Assembly (NCBI RefSeq): GCF_900099605.1
Contig: NZ_FNDK01000001.1
Coordinates: forward strand, 248,001 to 312,000
Direction of reading: 5' to 3'
DNA length: 64,000 nt
Source of the DNA: Alteribacillus persepolensis
Lineage (GTDB): Bacteria > Bacillota > Bacilli > Bacillales > Marinococcaceae
Position numbers and translations under genes: made by a program. Shown piece by piece: positions 9,478 to 17,781 of the stretch (position 1 is the stretch's first letter; each line of letters begins with the position of its first letter). The notes under the pieces are model-generated. The model worked only from the letters and a program-made list of their open reading frames with translations. It had not been told where the DNA came from and did no database searches.

Positions 9478-10455
9478 ATGAAAAAGCACTGGATGGCAAC
9501 CATTCTTTTTATCGTTGTACTTTTATTGTTTGTGCAAAAAGAGCTTTCATTGGATGTCGTTCCGTACATACATGATAAAGATGAGTCTGCAGCACCAGCA
9601 GCGAGCAGCCCGTCCTCGCTGTTTGAACAAGTTGAAAAAGCAGCAGACTCATTGAATGAGCCGCCTGTTGATGCAGTGGTTGATAAGGTGTGGAAAGCTG
9701 TTCCGGGTTATAACGGTAAAATGGTGGATACCAAAGCGTCGTATGAAAAAATGAAACGAGACGGTTCCTTTGATGAACGAAAATTAGTATTCGAAGAAGT
9801 ATCCCCAGAGGTTCACTTGGAAGATTTGCCACCAACGCCTGTGTATAAAGGTAATGCCCAAAAACCAATGGTTTCCTTTTTAATCAATGTGTCGTGGGGA
9901 GAAGATTATTTGCCATCCATATTAAAAACCTTGAGAGAAGAAAAGGTGAAAGCTACGTTTTTTCTAGAAGGGCGCTGGGTCCAGAAGAACCCGAAGTTAG
10001 CGAAAATGATCAAAGAAGAAGGACATGAAATTGGCAGTCATGCTTACTCGCACCCTGATTTAAGCACTTCATCACGGGCACGCATCAAAGAAGAGCTTCA
10101 AAAAACGAATGAAGCGTTAGCAGCTGTTTTATCAGTGGAACCGCGCTTATTTGCTCCCCCATCTGGAAGTTTTAATCAAGAAACGGTTGATATTGCGCAT
10201 GATATGGGAATGTATACCATCTTATGGACGGTGGATACGATTGATTGGAAAAATCCAGAACCAATGGACATGGCAGTAAAAACTGCCTCGAAAGTGGAGA
10301 ATGGTTCGATGATTTTAATGCACCCAACAGCATCTACAGCAGGTGGATTAAAGGAGATGATTCGAATCATCAAAGAAAAAAATTTGCAAATTGATACTGT
10401 TACTCATTTATTGGACGAAACACGAATGCAAACAACATCCTCATCAACCAACTAA
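9478..10455 (+). CDS. ylxY: YlxY-like polysaccharide deacetylase-fold protein
   Basis: 325 residues from ATG 9478, preceded by GGGGGGAG; a longer frame from 9373 would start inside the pnpA terminator. N-terminal signal anchor (WMATILFIVVLLLFVQ), a low-complexity stalk, then a NodB homology domain with TFFLEGRWVQKNPKLAKMI and the metal-binding-like GSHAYSHPDL (HxxxH). The first NodB motif, normally T/SFDDG with the catalytic Asp, is replaced by NVSWGED, so activity on peptidoglycan or chitin-like substrates is uncertain. Position between pnpA and the M16 peptidase gene matches B. subtilis ylxY. Predicted to face the outside of the membrane. Confidence 0.85.
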   Translation: MKKHWMATILFIVVLLLFVQKELSLDVVPYIHDKDESAAPAASSPSSLFEQVEKAADSLNEPPVDAVVDKVWKAVPGYNGKMVDTKASYEKMKRDGSFDERKLVFEEVSPEVHLEDLPPTPVYKGNAQKPMVSFLINVSWGEDYLPSILKTLREEKVKATFFLEGRWVQKNPKLAKMIKEEGHEIGSHAYSHPDLSTSSRARIKEELQKTNEALAAVLSVEPRLFAPPSGSFNQETVDIAHDMGMYTILWTVDTIDWKNPEPMDMAVKTASKVENGSMILMHPTASTAGGLKEMIRIIKEKNLQIDTVTHLLDETRMQTTSSSTN

Positions 10456-10469
10456 AGGAGGCCCCATTC

Positions 10470-11708
10470 ATGGTAGAAACGCTTACATTAAATAATGGTC
10501 TTCGTGTCGTAACCGAACATATATCTTCTGTACGTTCTGTGACAATGGGCATATGGGTGAAAGCCGGTTCAAGATACGAACAGCAGCAGGAAAATGGTAT
10601 TTCTCATTTTTTGGAACATATGTTTTTTAAGGGGACAAATTCGCAGTCGGCCGCTGATATTGCAGAAAGTTTTGATAAGATTGGCGGCCAGGTCAATGCG
10701 TTGACATCCAAAGAATACACATGCTTTTACGCAAAAGTACTTGATGAGCATGCGCAGCGAGCACTGGATATTTTGGCTGACATGTTTTTTCATGCGACAT
10801 TTGACAGTGATGAATTAGAAAAAGAACGAAATGTTATTTTTGAAGAAATTAAGATGGTTGATGATACACCAGATGATATTGTGCACGACATTTTAAGTGA
10901 AGCAAGTTATGGCGACCACCCGCTGGGAAAACCTATTTTAGGGACAGAGCACACGGTTTCTCAATTTACCAAAGAACAGCTGCAATCTTATAAATCGCGT
11001 TTTTATACAGCCGAAAACGTGGTTATCTCCTTGGCAGGCAATATTCATGATGCACTGCTCCGCCAGATAGAGAAAAAGTTTGGGTCGTTTGCAAATCAGC
11101 ACCATGCACAGCCAGTCACAGCCCCAACGTTTCAGACAGGGAAAAAGACAAAGAAAAAAGATACAGAACAAGCACATCTGTGCTTAGGATTTCCCGGTCT
11201 TCAAACAGGAGATGACAACATATATGCGTTGATTTTATTAAACAATGTGCTGGGTGGCAGCATGAGCAGCCGGCTTTTTCAAGATATACGTGAAAATAAA
11301 GGGCTCGCTTACTCCGTTTTCTCTTACCATTCGGCTTTTCAAGATAATGGTATGCTGACGATTTACGGTGGTACAGGATATCATCAGCTCGATGAGTTGT
11401 ATGAGAGCATTATGCACTGTGTGACGGATTTGCAGGAGAATGGTTTAACAGAAAAAGAATTAGCCAATGGCAAAGAACAATTAAAAGGGAACTTAATGCT
11501 CAGTTTAGAAAGCACTAGCAGCCGCATGAGCAGAAACGGAAAAAATGAATTGTTATTAGGGAGACACCGTTCGCTAGACGAGTTAATTGAGCGTGTGCAA
11601 GCAGTTGATTTAAACGATATTAAAACAACAGCCAATCAAGTCTTTCAAGGTGATTTTGCGCTGTCATTAATTAGTAAAGACGGCAAGCTGCCTGGCTCTG
11701 TCAATTAA
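10470..11708 (+). CDS. mlpA: M16-family zinc peptidase MlpA/YmxG
   Basis: 412-residue M16B processing-peptidase-like protein. The inverted zinc motif HFLEH (HxxEH) is at about residues 47-51 and the third ligand region is RNVIFEEIKMVDD, with the Glu about 75 residues downstream as in the family; a second, inactive M16 half follows (GLAYSVFSYHS). AAAGGAGG gives a strong start. B. subtilis MlpA was linked to extracellular protease control; here only peptidase class is supported. No signal peptide, so cytosolic. ymxH follows after 14 bases. Confidence 0.93.
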   Translation: MVETLTLNNGLRVVTEHISSVRSVTMGIWVKAGSRYEQQQENGISHFLEHMFFKGTNSQSAADIAESFDKIGGQVNALTSKEYTCFYAKVLDEHAQRALDILADMFFHATFDSDELEKERNVIFEEIKMVDDTPDDIVHDILSEASYGDHPLGKPILGTEHTVSQFTKEQLQSYKSRFYTAENVVISLAGNIHDALLRQIEKKFGSFANQHHAQPVTAPTFQTGKKTKKKDTEQAHLCLGFPGLQTGDDNIYALILLNNVLGGSMSSRLFQDIRENKGLAYSVFSYHSAFQDNGMLTIYGGTGYHQLDELYESIMHCVTDLQENGLTEKELANGKEQLKGNLMLSLESTSSRMSRNGKNELLLGRHRSLDELIERVQAVDLNDIKTTANQVFQGDFALSLISKDGKLPGSVN

Positions 11709-11722
11709 TACAGGAAGGGGTC

Positions 11723-11986
11723 ATGAGCATGCGATTGAATGACATCTCAAAAAAAGAAGTGCTGGATGCAAAAACCGGTGAAAAACTTGGTATGCCAGGC
11801 ACAGCTGACATTATCATTGATGAGGACTCAGGAAAAGTCCTCTCTCTTTTGCTGCCTGCATCGGCATCACCATTTCGGAAACGCCGAAAAGAATGGGTAA
11901 TTCCATGGGATAACATCCAACGGATTGGTGAAGATTTCGTCATTATTGACAGCGGCTACCTAAAAGAACCGAAAACATTTGAATAA
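11723..11986 (+). CDS. ymxH: PRC-barrel protein, YlmC/YmxH family
   Basis: 87-residue PRC-barrel-like protein. Seen: MRLNDISKKEVLDAKTGEKLG and KEWVIPWDNIQRIGEDFVII, which define the YlmC/YmxH sporulation-associated family. Encoded between mlpA and spoVFA as in B. subtilis. AGGAAGGGG precedes the ATG. Function unknown beyond the fold. A terminator starts 12 bases after the stop. Confidence 0.85.
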   Translation: MSMRLNDISKKEVLDAKTGEKLGMPGTADIIIDEDSGKVLSLLLPASASPFRKRRKEWVIPWDNIQRIGEDFVIIDSGYLKEPKTFE

Positions 11987-11998
11987 AGAAACAAAAAA

Positions 11999-12029
11999 AA
12001 CAGCGGTCCAGCGAGGCAGCTGTTTTTTT
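11999..12029 (+). terminator. ymxH terminator
   Basis: AACAGC (11999-12004) and GCTGTT (12019-12024) around a 14-base loop, with A8 before and seven Ts after. Confidence 0.75.
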
Positions 12030-12466
12030 AAGTTCTATAAAGTGTGTGTCGATAATCATCATTTTCTTATTTCTGATTAGATGGTTCTTCCAGATCATTT
12101 GTGGTGGGCGATGGAGAACATCACCCCGGTAAATCTCCAGCTGTTGCTTCGCCTGCGAGTATCTCACCGCGTCATTATTAACGAGGATAGAGCCGACAGA
12201 AAGTGTGCCGTACACTCATCCTCGACATATGAATAACTTGCCGGCACTTTCCATAAGTGCAGGGAGAACGACACGTGTGCCGCTTGGTCTTTATACATTA
12301 GGAACTTCTAATACTGTTAAAGAATGGAAGTACAAGTGAAACAGCGGCTTCGGCCTTTTGGACTCAAGGAAAAAGAGGTTTTCTAACTAGTGTTTCCCTG
12401 TTTTGTTTCAGGACAATAAGATTCTTCTGCATAAATTTCTCTTGTCTAGCTGGGCAATTATATTTC
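12026..12466. other. Gene-free gap with diverged element-end motif
   Basis: No convincing gene. Just after the ymxH terminator the + strand reads TTTTAAGTTCTATAAAGTG (12026-12044), which aligns with the starts of two other gaps (28743 and 32697) and resembles an insertion-sequence end. A minus-strand frame (11943-12215) reads through the terminator and is not credible as a gene. Hairpins GAGGAT/ATCCTC (about 12182-12223) and GCACTT/AAGTGC (about 12243-12259) are present. The sigma-K-like promoter of spoVFA closes the gap. Confidence 0.4.
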
Positions 12467-12493
12467 ACTATTACGCGAATTTCTCATAAGGTA
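12467..12493 (+). promoter_or_regulatory. Sigma-K promoter of spoVFA
   Basis: AC (12467-12468), 16 bases, CATAAGGTA (12485-12493): an exact match to the AC-N16-CATANNNTA consensus, 40 bases before the spoVFA ATG. B. subtilis spoVF is also sigma-K controlled. Confidence 0.75.
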
Positions 12494-12532
12494 TTAAAGG
12501 CGGATATGCAGTGCGAAGGAGAGGAAGAGAAC

Positions 12533-13429
12533 ATGGGAAAACCAAATAAATTGGCATTCATTGGAGGAGATGCCAGGCAGATTGAGATGGCTGAATATCT
12601 ATGGGCACAAGGTGATGAGATATACTTGTTTGGGTTTGACCAGTGGATGAGAAACACTGCAGGCATTACAAAAGCAAAAAGTGACCAAGAGATACCATGG
12701 GATCAATTACATGCTGTTATTCTGCCTGTCAGCGGATTGAAAGCAAATCAAAAAGTAGAAGCCTGTTTTTCATCTAAAGATGTCATATTAAATGAAAAAT
12801 GGCTGAAACAAACGCCAGAGAGCTGTGTTATCATCAGTGGAATTTCTACACAAGAACTAGAAGACCTGTTGCAAAAAGTGAAGCGAAAAACAATAAAGTT
12901 GTTAGAAAGAGATGATGTGGCCATTTATAATTCCATTCCATCAGCAGAGGGGACGCTGCTAATGGCTATGCAGGAGACAGATATTACCATTCATAAGTCA
13001 AATACAATAATTTTAGGATTTGGCCGCACTGGGCAAACAATTGCAAGAACCTTTTCTGTGTTAGGTGCATATGCAAAAGTAGGAACGATACATCCAGCCG
13101 AAAAAGCACGTGCAGAGGCAATGGGGTTAGAAACGTTCGAATGGAAAAACTTGCAAAATGAAGTGCAGTCTGCAGATCTTTGCATTAATACCGTGCCAGC
13201 TAGCGTATTGACAGAAGACATTCTTGTACATTTTCCGGTTCGTTCCGTCATTATTGATATCGCTTCTCCGCCTGGTGGCACTGATTTTTCATTTGCCAAA
13301 CAAAGGGGTATCAAAGCAATCCTAGCACCTGGTCTTCCTGGAGCAGTGGCCCCGAAGACAGCAGGACAAATTTTAGCAAAAGTAATTAGTCAGTTGCTTG
13401 GTACAAACCAAGTAGAAAAGGAGGCTTAA
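12533..13429 (+). CDS. spoVFA: Dipicolinate synthase subunit A
   Basis: With SpoVFB it oxidises dihydrodipicolinate to dipicolinic acid in the mother cell; DPA is then loaded into the spore core. 298 residues from ATG 12533, 7 bases after AAGGAGAGG; an in-frame ATG at 12506 lies upstream of that site. Seen: N-terminal KLAFIGGDARQIEMAEYLW and the NAD(P)-binding loop IILGFGRTGQTIA (around residues 155-170), as in the hydroxyacid dehydrogenase-like fold. Length equals the B. subtilis protein within a residue or two. spoVFB begins one base after the stop. Confidence 0.97.
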   Translation: MGKPNKLAFIGGDARQIEMAEYLWAQGDEIYLFGFDQWMRNTAGITKAKSDQEIPWDQLHAVILPVSGLKANQKVEACFSSKDVILNEKWLKQTPESCVIISGISTQELEDLLQKVKRKTIKLLERDDVAIYNSIPSAEGTLLMAMQETDITIHKSNTIILGFGRTGQTIARTFSVLGAYAKVGTIHPAEKARAEAMGLETFEWKNLQNEVQSADLCINTVPASVLTEDILVHFPVRSVIIDIASPPGGTDFSFAKQRGIKAILAPGLPGAVAPKTAGQILAKVISQLLGTNQVEKEA

Positions 13430-13430
13430 C

Positions 13431-14027
13431 ATGCCTTTTCAAAATAAGAAAATAGGTTTTGGTGTAACTGGTTCACATTGTACATTAGAAGAAGCAATTC
13501 CGTATATGAAAGAATTAAGGGATAAAGGCGCCGATGTTTATCCTTTCATTACACCGACTGTGTTAAAAACGGATACGAAATTTGGCGCCGCAGAAAAATG
13601 GTTGAAAAAGATTCAAGAGGCTTCGGGAAAAGCAGAGGTCGTTGACTCCATCGTCAAAGCAGAACCGTTCGGTCCCAAAACACCGCTTGATGCTATGGTG
13701 ATTGCTCCTATGACAGGTAACTCCATCAGCCGATTTGCAAATGCAATTACTGACTCTCCTGTACTCATGGGGGCAAAAGCAACGCTTCGAAACGGCCGTC
13801 CCATTGTTTTGGCTATTTCAACAAATGATGCGTTAGGATTAAATGGATCGAATATTTTGAAGTTAATGAATGCAAAAAATATTTATTTTGTTCCATTTGG
13901 TCAAGATAATCCAGTTAAAAAACCTACGTCTCTAGTAGCCAGAATGGAAGATATCTCATTAACATTGGAAGAAGCTCTTTCTGGTCGCCAATATCAGCCA
14001 GTCATTATTGAAAAATTCAAAGATTAA
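13431..14027 (+). CDS. spoVFB: Dipicolinate synthase subunit B
   Basis: 198-residue flavoprotein-family subunit of dipicolinate synthase. Seen: KIGFGVTGSHCTLEEAIPYM and the flavin-contact PMTGNSISRFANAITDSPV. AAAAGGAGG ends spoVFA and drives this start. The pair lies directly upstream of asd-dapG-dapA, so the dihydrodipicolinate-producing genes and the enzyme that consumes their product are contiguous. Confidence 0.97.
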   Translation: MPFQNKKIGFGVTGSHCTLEEAIPYMKELRDKGADVYPFITPTVLKTDTKFGAAEKWLKKIQEASGKAEVVDSIVKAEPFGPKTPLDAMVIAPMTGNSISRFANAITDSPVLMGAKATLRNGRPIVLAISTNDALGLNGSNILKLMNAKNIYFVPFGQDNPVKKPTSLVARMEDISLTLEEALSGRQYQPVIIEKFKD

Positions 14028-14040
14028 ACGATTACCGCTA

Positions 14041-14069
14041 TTGCGAATTATTCTATCATCTTTTATGTT
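14041..14069 (+). promoter_or_regulatory. Possible sigma-A promoter of asd-dapG-dapA
   Basis: TTGCGA (14041-14046), 17 bases, TATGTT (14064-14069), 80 bases before asd. It would let the lysine/DAP genes be expressed in vegetative cells independently of the sigma-K promoter. Confidence 0.4.
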
Positions 14070-14149
14070 AAAATAGATACAGTTATACACGAAGCTTCCA
14101 TCAAGTTTATTTGGAAGAAATTTTTACGAAACGGAAGGAGTCATCATTC

Positions 14150-15202
14150 ATGGCTAATGAAACAGGTTACAATGTAGCAGTTGTTGGAGCAACTGGTGCT
14201 GTAGGTGAACAAATGCTAAAGACGCTGGAGGAAAGAAATTTTCCTATCAAAGATTTAAAACCACTTTCTTCTAAGCGCTCAGCAGGAAAAAAAGTGTCCT
14301 TTAAAGGAAATGAATATACAGTAGAGGAAGCAACACCAGAAGCGTTTGAAGGGGTGGACCTGGCGTTGTTTTCTGCAGGAGGATCGGTATCAAAAGCACT
14401 TGCTCCAGAAGCAGTGAAAAAAGGAGCAATAGTTGTTGATAATACAAGTGCTTACCGTATGGACGAAAATGTTCCGCTCGTTGTCCCAGAGGTAAATGAA
14501 GCGGATTTGAAAGAGCATAATGGTATTATTGCCAACCCTAACTGTTCAACGATTCAAATGGTTGTGGCACTGGAACCAATCAGAGAAAAGTATGGTCTGA
14601 AGAAAGTAATTGTTTCGACTTATCAAGCGGTTTCCGGCGCTGGTCTTGCGGCAGTGGATGAAATGAAAGAACAATCAAAAGATGTGCTCGAAGGAAAAGA
14701 CATCAACCCTGAAATTCTTCCAGTTGGAGGAGACAAAAAGCACTATCAAATTGCTTTTAATGCGATACCCCAAATTGATAAGTTCCAAGATAATGGCTAC
14801 ACGTTTGAAGAAATGAAAATGATTAATGAAACGAAGAAGATTATGCACCAAAACGATTTAGAAGTAGCAGCAACTTGTGTGCGTCTTCCAGTAGAAACGG
14901 GTCACTCTGAATCTGTTTATGTAGAAACAGAGGACGGCTCACCAGAAGTAAGCGAATTAAAAGACTTATTACAAAGCGGTGCAGGTATTACGCTTCAAGA
15001 TAACCCGTCTGAACAAGAATATCCGATGGCTGTTGACAGCGTTGGCCTTTCAGACGTATTTGTTGGAAGAATTCGTCGGGACCTTGACCGTGACAACGCT
15101 TATCACTTCTGGGTTGTATCAGATAATCTGCTAAAGGGAGCAGCATACAACTCCGTGCAAATTGCTGAAAGTCTTGTGAAATTAAATCTGTTAAAAGGGT
15201 AA
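14150..15202 (+). CDS. asd: Aspartate-semialdehyde dehydrogenase
   Basis: Reduces aspartyl phosphate to aspartate semialdehyde, the branch point to lysine/DAP and threonine/methionine. 350 residues from ATG 14150 (GGAAGGAG 9 bases upstream); an in-frame start at 14111 has no ribosome binding site. Seen: Rossmann motif [15 protein letters not shown], the phosphate-binding SSKRSAGK, the active-site Cys in NPNCSTIQM (about residue 128) and [12 protein letters not shown] with the catalytic His. Confidence 0.97.
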   Translation: MANETGYNVAVVGATGAVGEQMLKTLEERNFPIKDLKPLSSKRSAGKKVSFKGNEYTVEEATPEAFEGVDLALFSAGGSVSKALAPEAVKKGAIVVDNTSAYRMDENVPLVVPEVNEADLKEHNGIIANPNCSTIQMVVALEPIREKYGLKKVIVSTYQAVSGAGLAAVDEMKEQSKDVLEGKDINPEILPVGGDKKHYQIAFNAIPQIDKFQDNGYTFEEMKMINETKKIMHQNDLEVAATCVRLPVETGHSESVYVETEDGSPEVSELKDLLQSGAGITLQDNPSEQEYPMAVDSVGLSDVFVGRIRRDLDRDNAYHFWVVSDNLLKGAAYNSVQIAESLVKLNLLKG

Positions 15203-15217
15203 AAAGAAGGGTTGCCT

Positions 15218-16450
15218 ATGAAAAAGCTCGTTCAGAAATTCGGCGGAACCTCTGTACAGAATGAAGACATGCGAAAAAGAGCAGCAAGACATGTCAAAAA
15301 TGCAGTAGCACAAGGATATAAAGTTGTTGTTGTCGTGTCGGCAATGGGAAGAGAAGGTGATCCGTATGCAACGGACACCTTGCTCAGTCTTGTTAATAAA
15401 CAATCATCTCATGTAGGCACAAGAGAGAAGGATATGCTCATCTCTTGTGGAGAAGTGATTTCGTCAGTGGTGTTTACGGAACTGTTGTTATCAGAAGGAA
15501 TCAGCGCTACGTCGATGACAGGTGCACAGGCGGGTTTTCTCACAAACGAAGAATTCGGAGAAGCTCGTATCATAGATATAACATCCCGCCATCTAGAAGA
15601 TACGCTGTCTCATGTCGATGTTGTCGTTGTTGCCGGCTTTCAAGGGGTGTCTGAAAATGGAGAGTGGACGACACTTGGCCGCGGCGGCAGCGATACGTCA
15701 GCAACTGCGTTGGCGGCTTCCCTGCAAGCAGAGCGGGTTGATATTTTCACCGATGTAGAAGGTATTATGACAGCAGACCCAAGAATTGTAGAAGAAGCGA
15801 CGATTATTGATTCAGTGACATACCAGGAAATTTGTAACATGGCCTATCAAGGAGCAAAAGTGATTCACCCGCGGGCAGTTGAAATTGCCATGCAGGCTAA
15901 AATACCGATTAGAATACGATCAACAGTTTCCAGTGCACCGGGTACTCTGATTACAGTTGGGGCGAATGAACAGTATGACGTACAAGATCGTCCAGTTACA
16001 GGAATTGCACATATGTCTGGAATTTCACAGATTACGGTGCGGGGAAATGATTATTTATCGCTTCAAACCGACGTGTTTCAAGAAATGGCAAAAGCAAATA
16101 TATCGGTTGATTTTATTAATATCCAGCCAGCTGCGGTGGTGTATACGGTTCCAGATGAACGGGCAGAGCAGGCAATGCATGTGTTAAGAGAAAAAGGATA
16201 CGAACCGGAATGTTTATCGAGCTGCGCGAAAGTTTCTGCCGTAGGCGCCGGGATGACGGGTGTTCCTGGTGTAGCATCGAAAATTGTTGCTGCGCTGGCA
16301 AAAGAAAATATTCAAATTTTCCAATCTGCGGATTCGCATACAACCATTTGGGTATTGGTAAAAGAGGAGGACATGGAAAAAGCAGTTCTTGCTCTTCATG
16401 CTATGTTTCAATTGGAAAAACCGAATAACTCTGCCACAGATGAAGGTTAA
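15218..16450 (+). CDS. dapG: Aspartate kinase I (diaminopimelate-sensitive type)
   Basis: Phosphorylates aspartate, the first step of the DAP/lysine pathway. 410 residues from ATG 15218, 7 bases after AGAAGGG; a TTG six bases earlier is less well placed. Seen: N-terminal VQKFGGTSV, TLGRGGSDTSATALAASL (substrate loop), FTDVEGIMTADPR, then two ACT domains (GISQITVRGNDYL and AVGAGMTGVPGVASKI) for feedback control. The gene order asd-dapG-dapA supports the DapG paralogue, which in B. subtilis is inhibited by meso-DAP and supplies cell wall and spore DPA. Confidence 0.93.
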   Translation: MKKLVQKFGGTSVQNEDMRKRAARHVKNAVAQGYKVVVVVSAMGREGDPYATDTLLSLVNKQSSHVGTREKDMLISCGEVISSVVFTELLLSEGISATSMTGAQAGFLTNEEFGEARIIDITSRHLEDTLSHVDVVVVAGFQGVSENGEWTTLGRGGSDTSATALAASLQAERVDIFTDVEGIMTADPRIVEEATIIDSVTYQEICNMAYQGAKVIHPRAVEIAMQAKIPIRIRSTVSSAPGTLITVGANEQYDVQDRPVTGIAHMSGISQITVRGNDYLSLQTDVFQEMAKANISVDFINIQPAAVVYTVPDERAEQAMHVLREKGYEPECLSSCAKVSAVGAGMTGVPGVASKIVAALAKENIQIFQSADSHTTIWVLVKEEDMEKAVLALHAMFQLEKPNNSATDEG

Positions 16451-16517
16451 GAATGCGGTGTTAATTCTGCCGCTGCAACATGAGTTGGCGGATAAGAAAG
16501 AAAGGGGCGGAATATGA

Positions 16518-17387
16518 TTGAATTTCGGTCGATTGCTCACCGCTATGGTAACGCCTTTTGATCAATATGGGGGACTGGATGAAGACGCATTAGAGCCCTT
16601 GGTTGAACATTTAATCGCCACTGGCACGGAAGGTCTTGTCGTTGCGGGAACGACAGGGGAATCCCCTACGTTAAAAGCAGAAGAAAAATTGTTCCTTTTT
16701 AAGCGTGTGAAAGAAATAGCCGGCAGCCGTACGAGTGTTATTGCGGGGGTTGGCACAAATGATACATCTTATTCAAAAGAATTAACCGAAAAAGCTGCTA
16801 AAACGGGGATTGATGGTGTAATGGCAGTCACCCCGTATTATAATAAGCCGAATCAAGAGGGGATGTATCATCATTTTCAAACCATTGCTAATGCTTCGTC
16901 TCTTCCCGTCATGATTTACAACATTCCTGGACGTTGCATTGTAAACCTGCAGGCAGATACGTTAATTCAATTAAGCAAGCTGCCTACGGTTACGTCTGTG
17001 AAAGAAGCAAGCGGTGACTTAGAACAAATTTCTTACATCATAGAAGAAAGTCCTGAAGACTTTTATGTGTACAGTGGTGATGATTCGATGACGCTTCCTA
17101 TTATGTCCGTAGGAGGACACGGAGTAGTATCTGTGGCGGCTCATATGGTTGGAAAAGAAATGGCAGCAATCATCAAAGAATTTACAAGCGGCAATGTGGC
17201 AGCTGCTTCTAATAAGCATCGAAAGCTGCTGCCCAAAATGAAGGCCTGTTTTATTGCACCGAGCCCAGCGCCCGTAAAAGCAGTACTTGCACAAGCAGGA
17301 ATATTGTCAAATTATACGAGACCGCCAATCCTGCCGTTAAACGAAACTGAAAGAAAGCAGTTAGAACAATGGTTCAGCCTGGCATAA
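16518..17387 (+). CDS. dapA: 4-hydroxy-tetrahydrodipicolinate synthase
   Basis: Condenses pyruvate and aspartate semialdehyde. 289 residues. Start is TTG 16518 after AAAGGGGCGG; an ATG at 16514 is out of frame. Seen: GTTGESPTL (about residues 43-51), VTPYYNKPNQEGMYHHF with the catalytic Tyr, the Schiff-base Lys in TSVKEASGDL (about residue 160), and the conserved GGHGVVSVAAH. The stop codon lies inside the terminator loop. Confidence 0.97.
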   Translation: MNFGRLLTAMVTPFDQYGGLDEDALEPLVEHLIATGTEGLVVAGTTGESPTLKAEEKLFLFKRVKEIAGSRTSVIAGVGTNDTSYSKELTEKAAKTGIDGVMAVTPYYNKPNQEGMYHHFQTIANASSLPVMIYNIPGRCIVNLQADTLIQLSKLPTVTSVKEASGDLEQISYIIEESPEDFYVYSGDDSMTLPIMSVGGHGVVSVAAHMVGKEMAAIIKEFTSGNVAAASNKHRKLLPKMKACFIAPSPAPVKAVLAQAGILSNYTRPPILPLNETERKQLEQWFSLA

Positions 17388-17402
17388 AGCCAGGCTTTTT
17401 TC
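17376..17402 (+). terminator. dapA terminator
   Basis: AGCCTGGC (17376-17383), loop holding the dapA stop codon, GCCAGGCT (17389-17396), then seven Ts. Confidence 0.92.
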
Positions 17403-17645
17403 GCTTTAGAATGTTTCATTTTGCGAAAGGCTGGAAGTATCAGCAAAATAATTACCTTCTGTCATTTGAAACTTGACGGCATGATTATTGTCTTTATGAT
17501 ATACAGGATTTCGGCGTTAATGGCTAGTTGAGATTGTGATTATACGGGCGCTGGACAAATAAAAATACGTGCAGGTATGGAAGAAAACGCACCATCTGGC
17601 TGGTGGATAAATATGTTTTTCTTATATTTGTAAACAGAGGAATAC
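17403..17645 (+). other. Long leader/intergenic region before the RNase J gene
   Basis: No gene seen in this stretch, part of a 394-base gap between dapA and the RNase J start. It holds a good distal promoter, TTGACG (17473-17478), 16 bases, TATGAT (17495-17500), which would give a leader of about 275 bases. The second promoter with an inverted repeat follows. Confidence 0.5.
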
Positions 17646-17677
17646 ACTTGTATTCTTTAATACAAGTAAGTTATACT
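17646..17677 (+). promoter_or_regulatory. Proximal promoter with perfect inverted repeat (operator candidate)
   Basis: TTGTAT (17649-17654), 17 bases, TATACT (17672-17677) is a strong sigma-A promoter. A perfect 9-bp inverted repeat, ACTTGTATT (17646-17654), CTTT, AATACAAGT (17659-17667), covers the -35 and half of the spacer. There is no T run, so it is an operator-like dyad rather than a terminator. Confidence 0.65.
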
Positions 17678-17781
17678 ACTATCAAGTGATTTGTCCGGAT
17701 ACAAATAAATAGAGGTAAAAGTTTGCGTACAAACGTCACAAAGCAAGATAGAAGAGAATGCAATACTAGGAGGAAATGAAG

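Noticed and set aside
15203-15217. Lysine riboswitch before dapG
   Set aside because: Only 15 bases separate asd and dapG; no room for the aptamer, and none was seen before asd.
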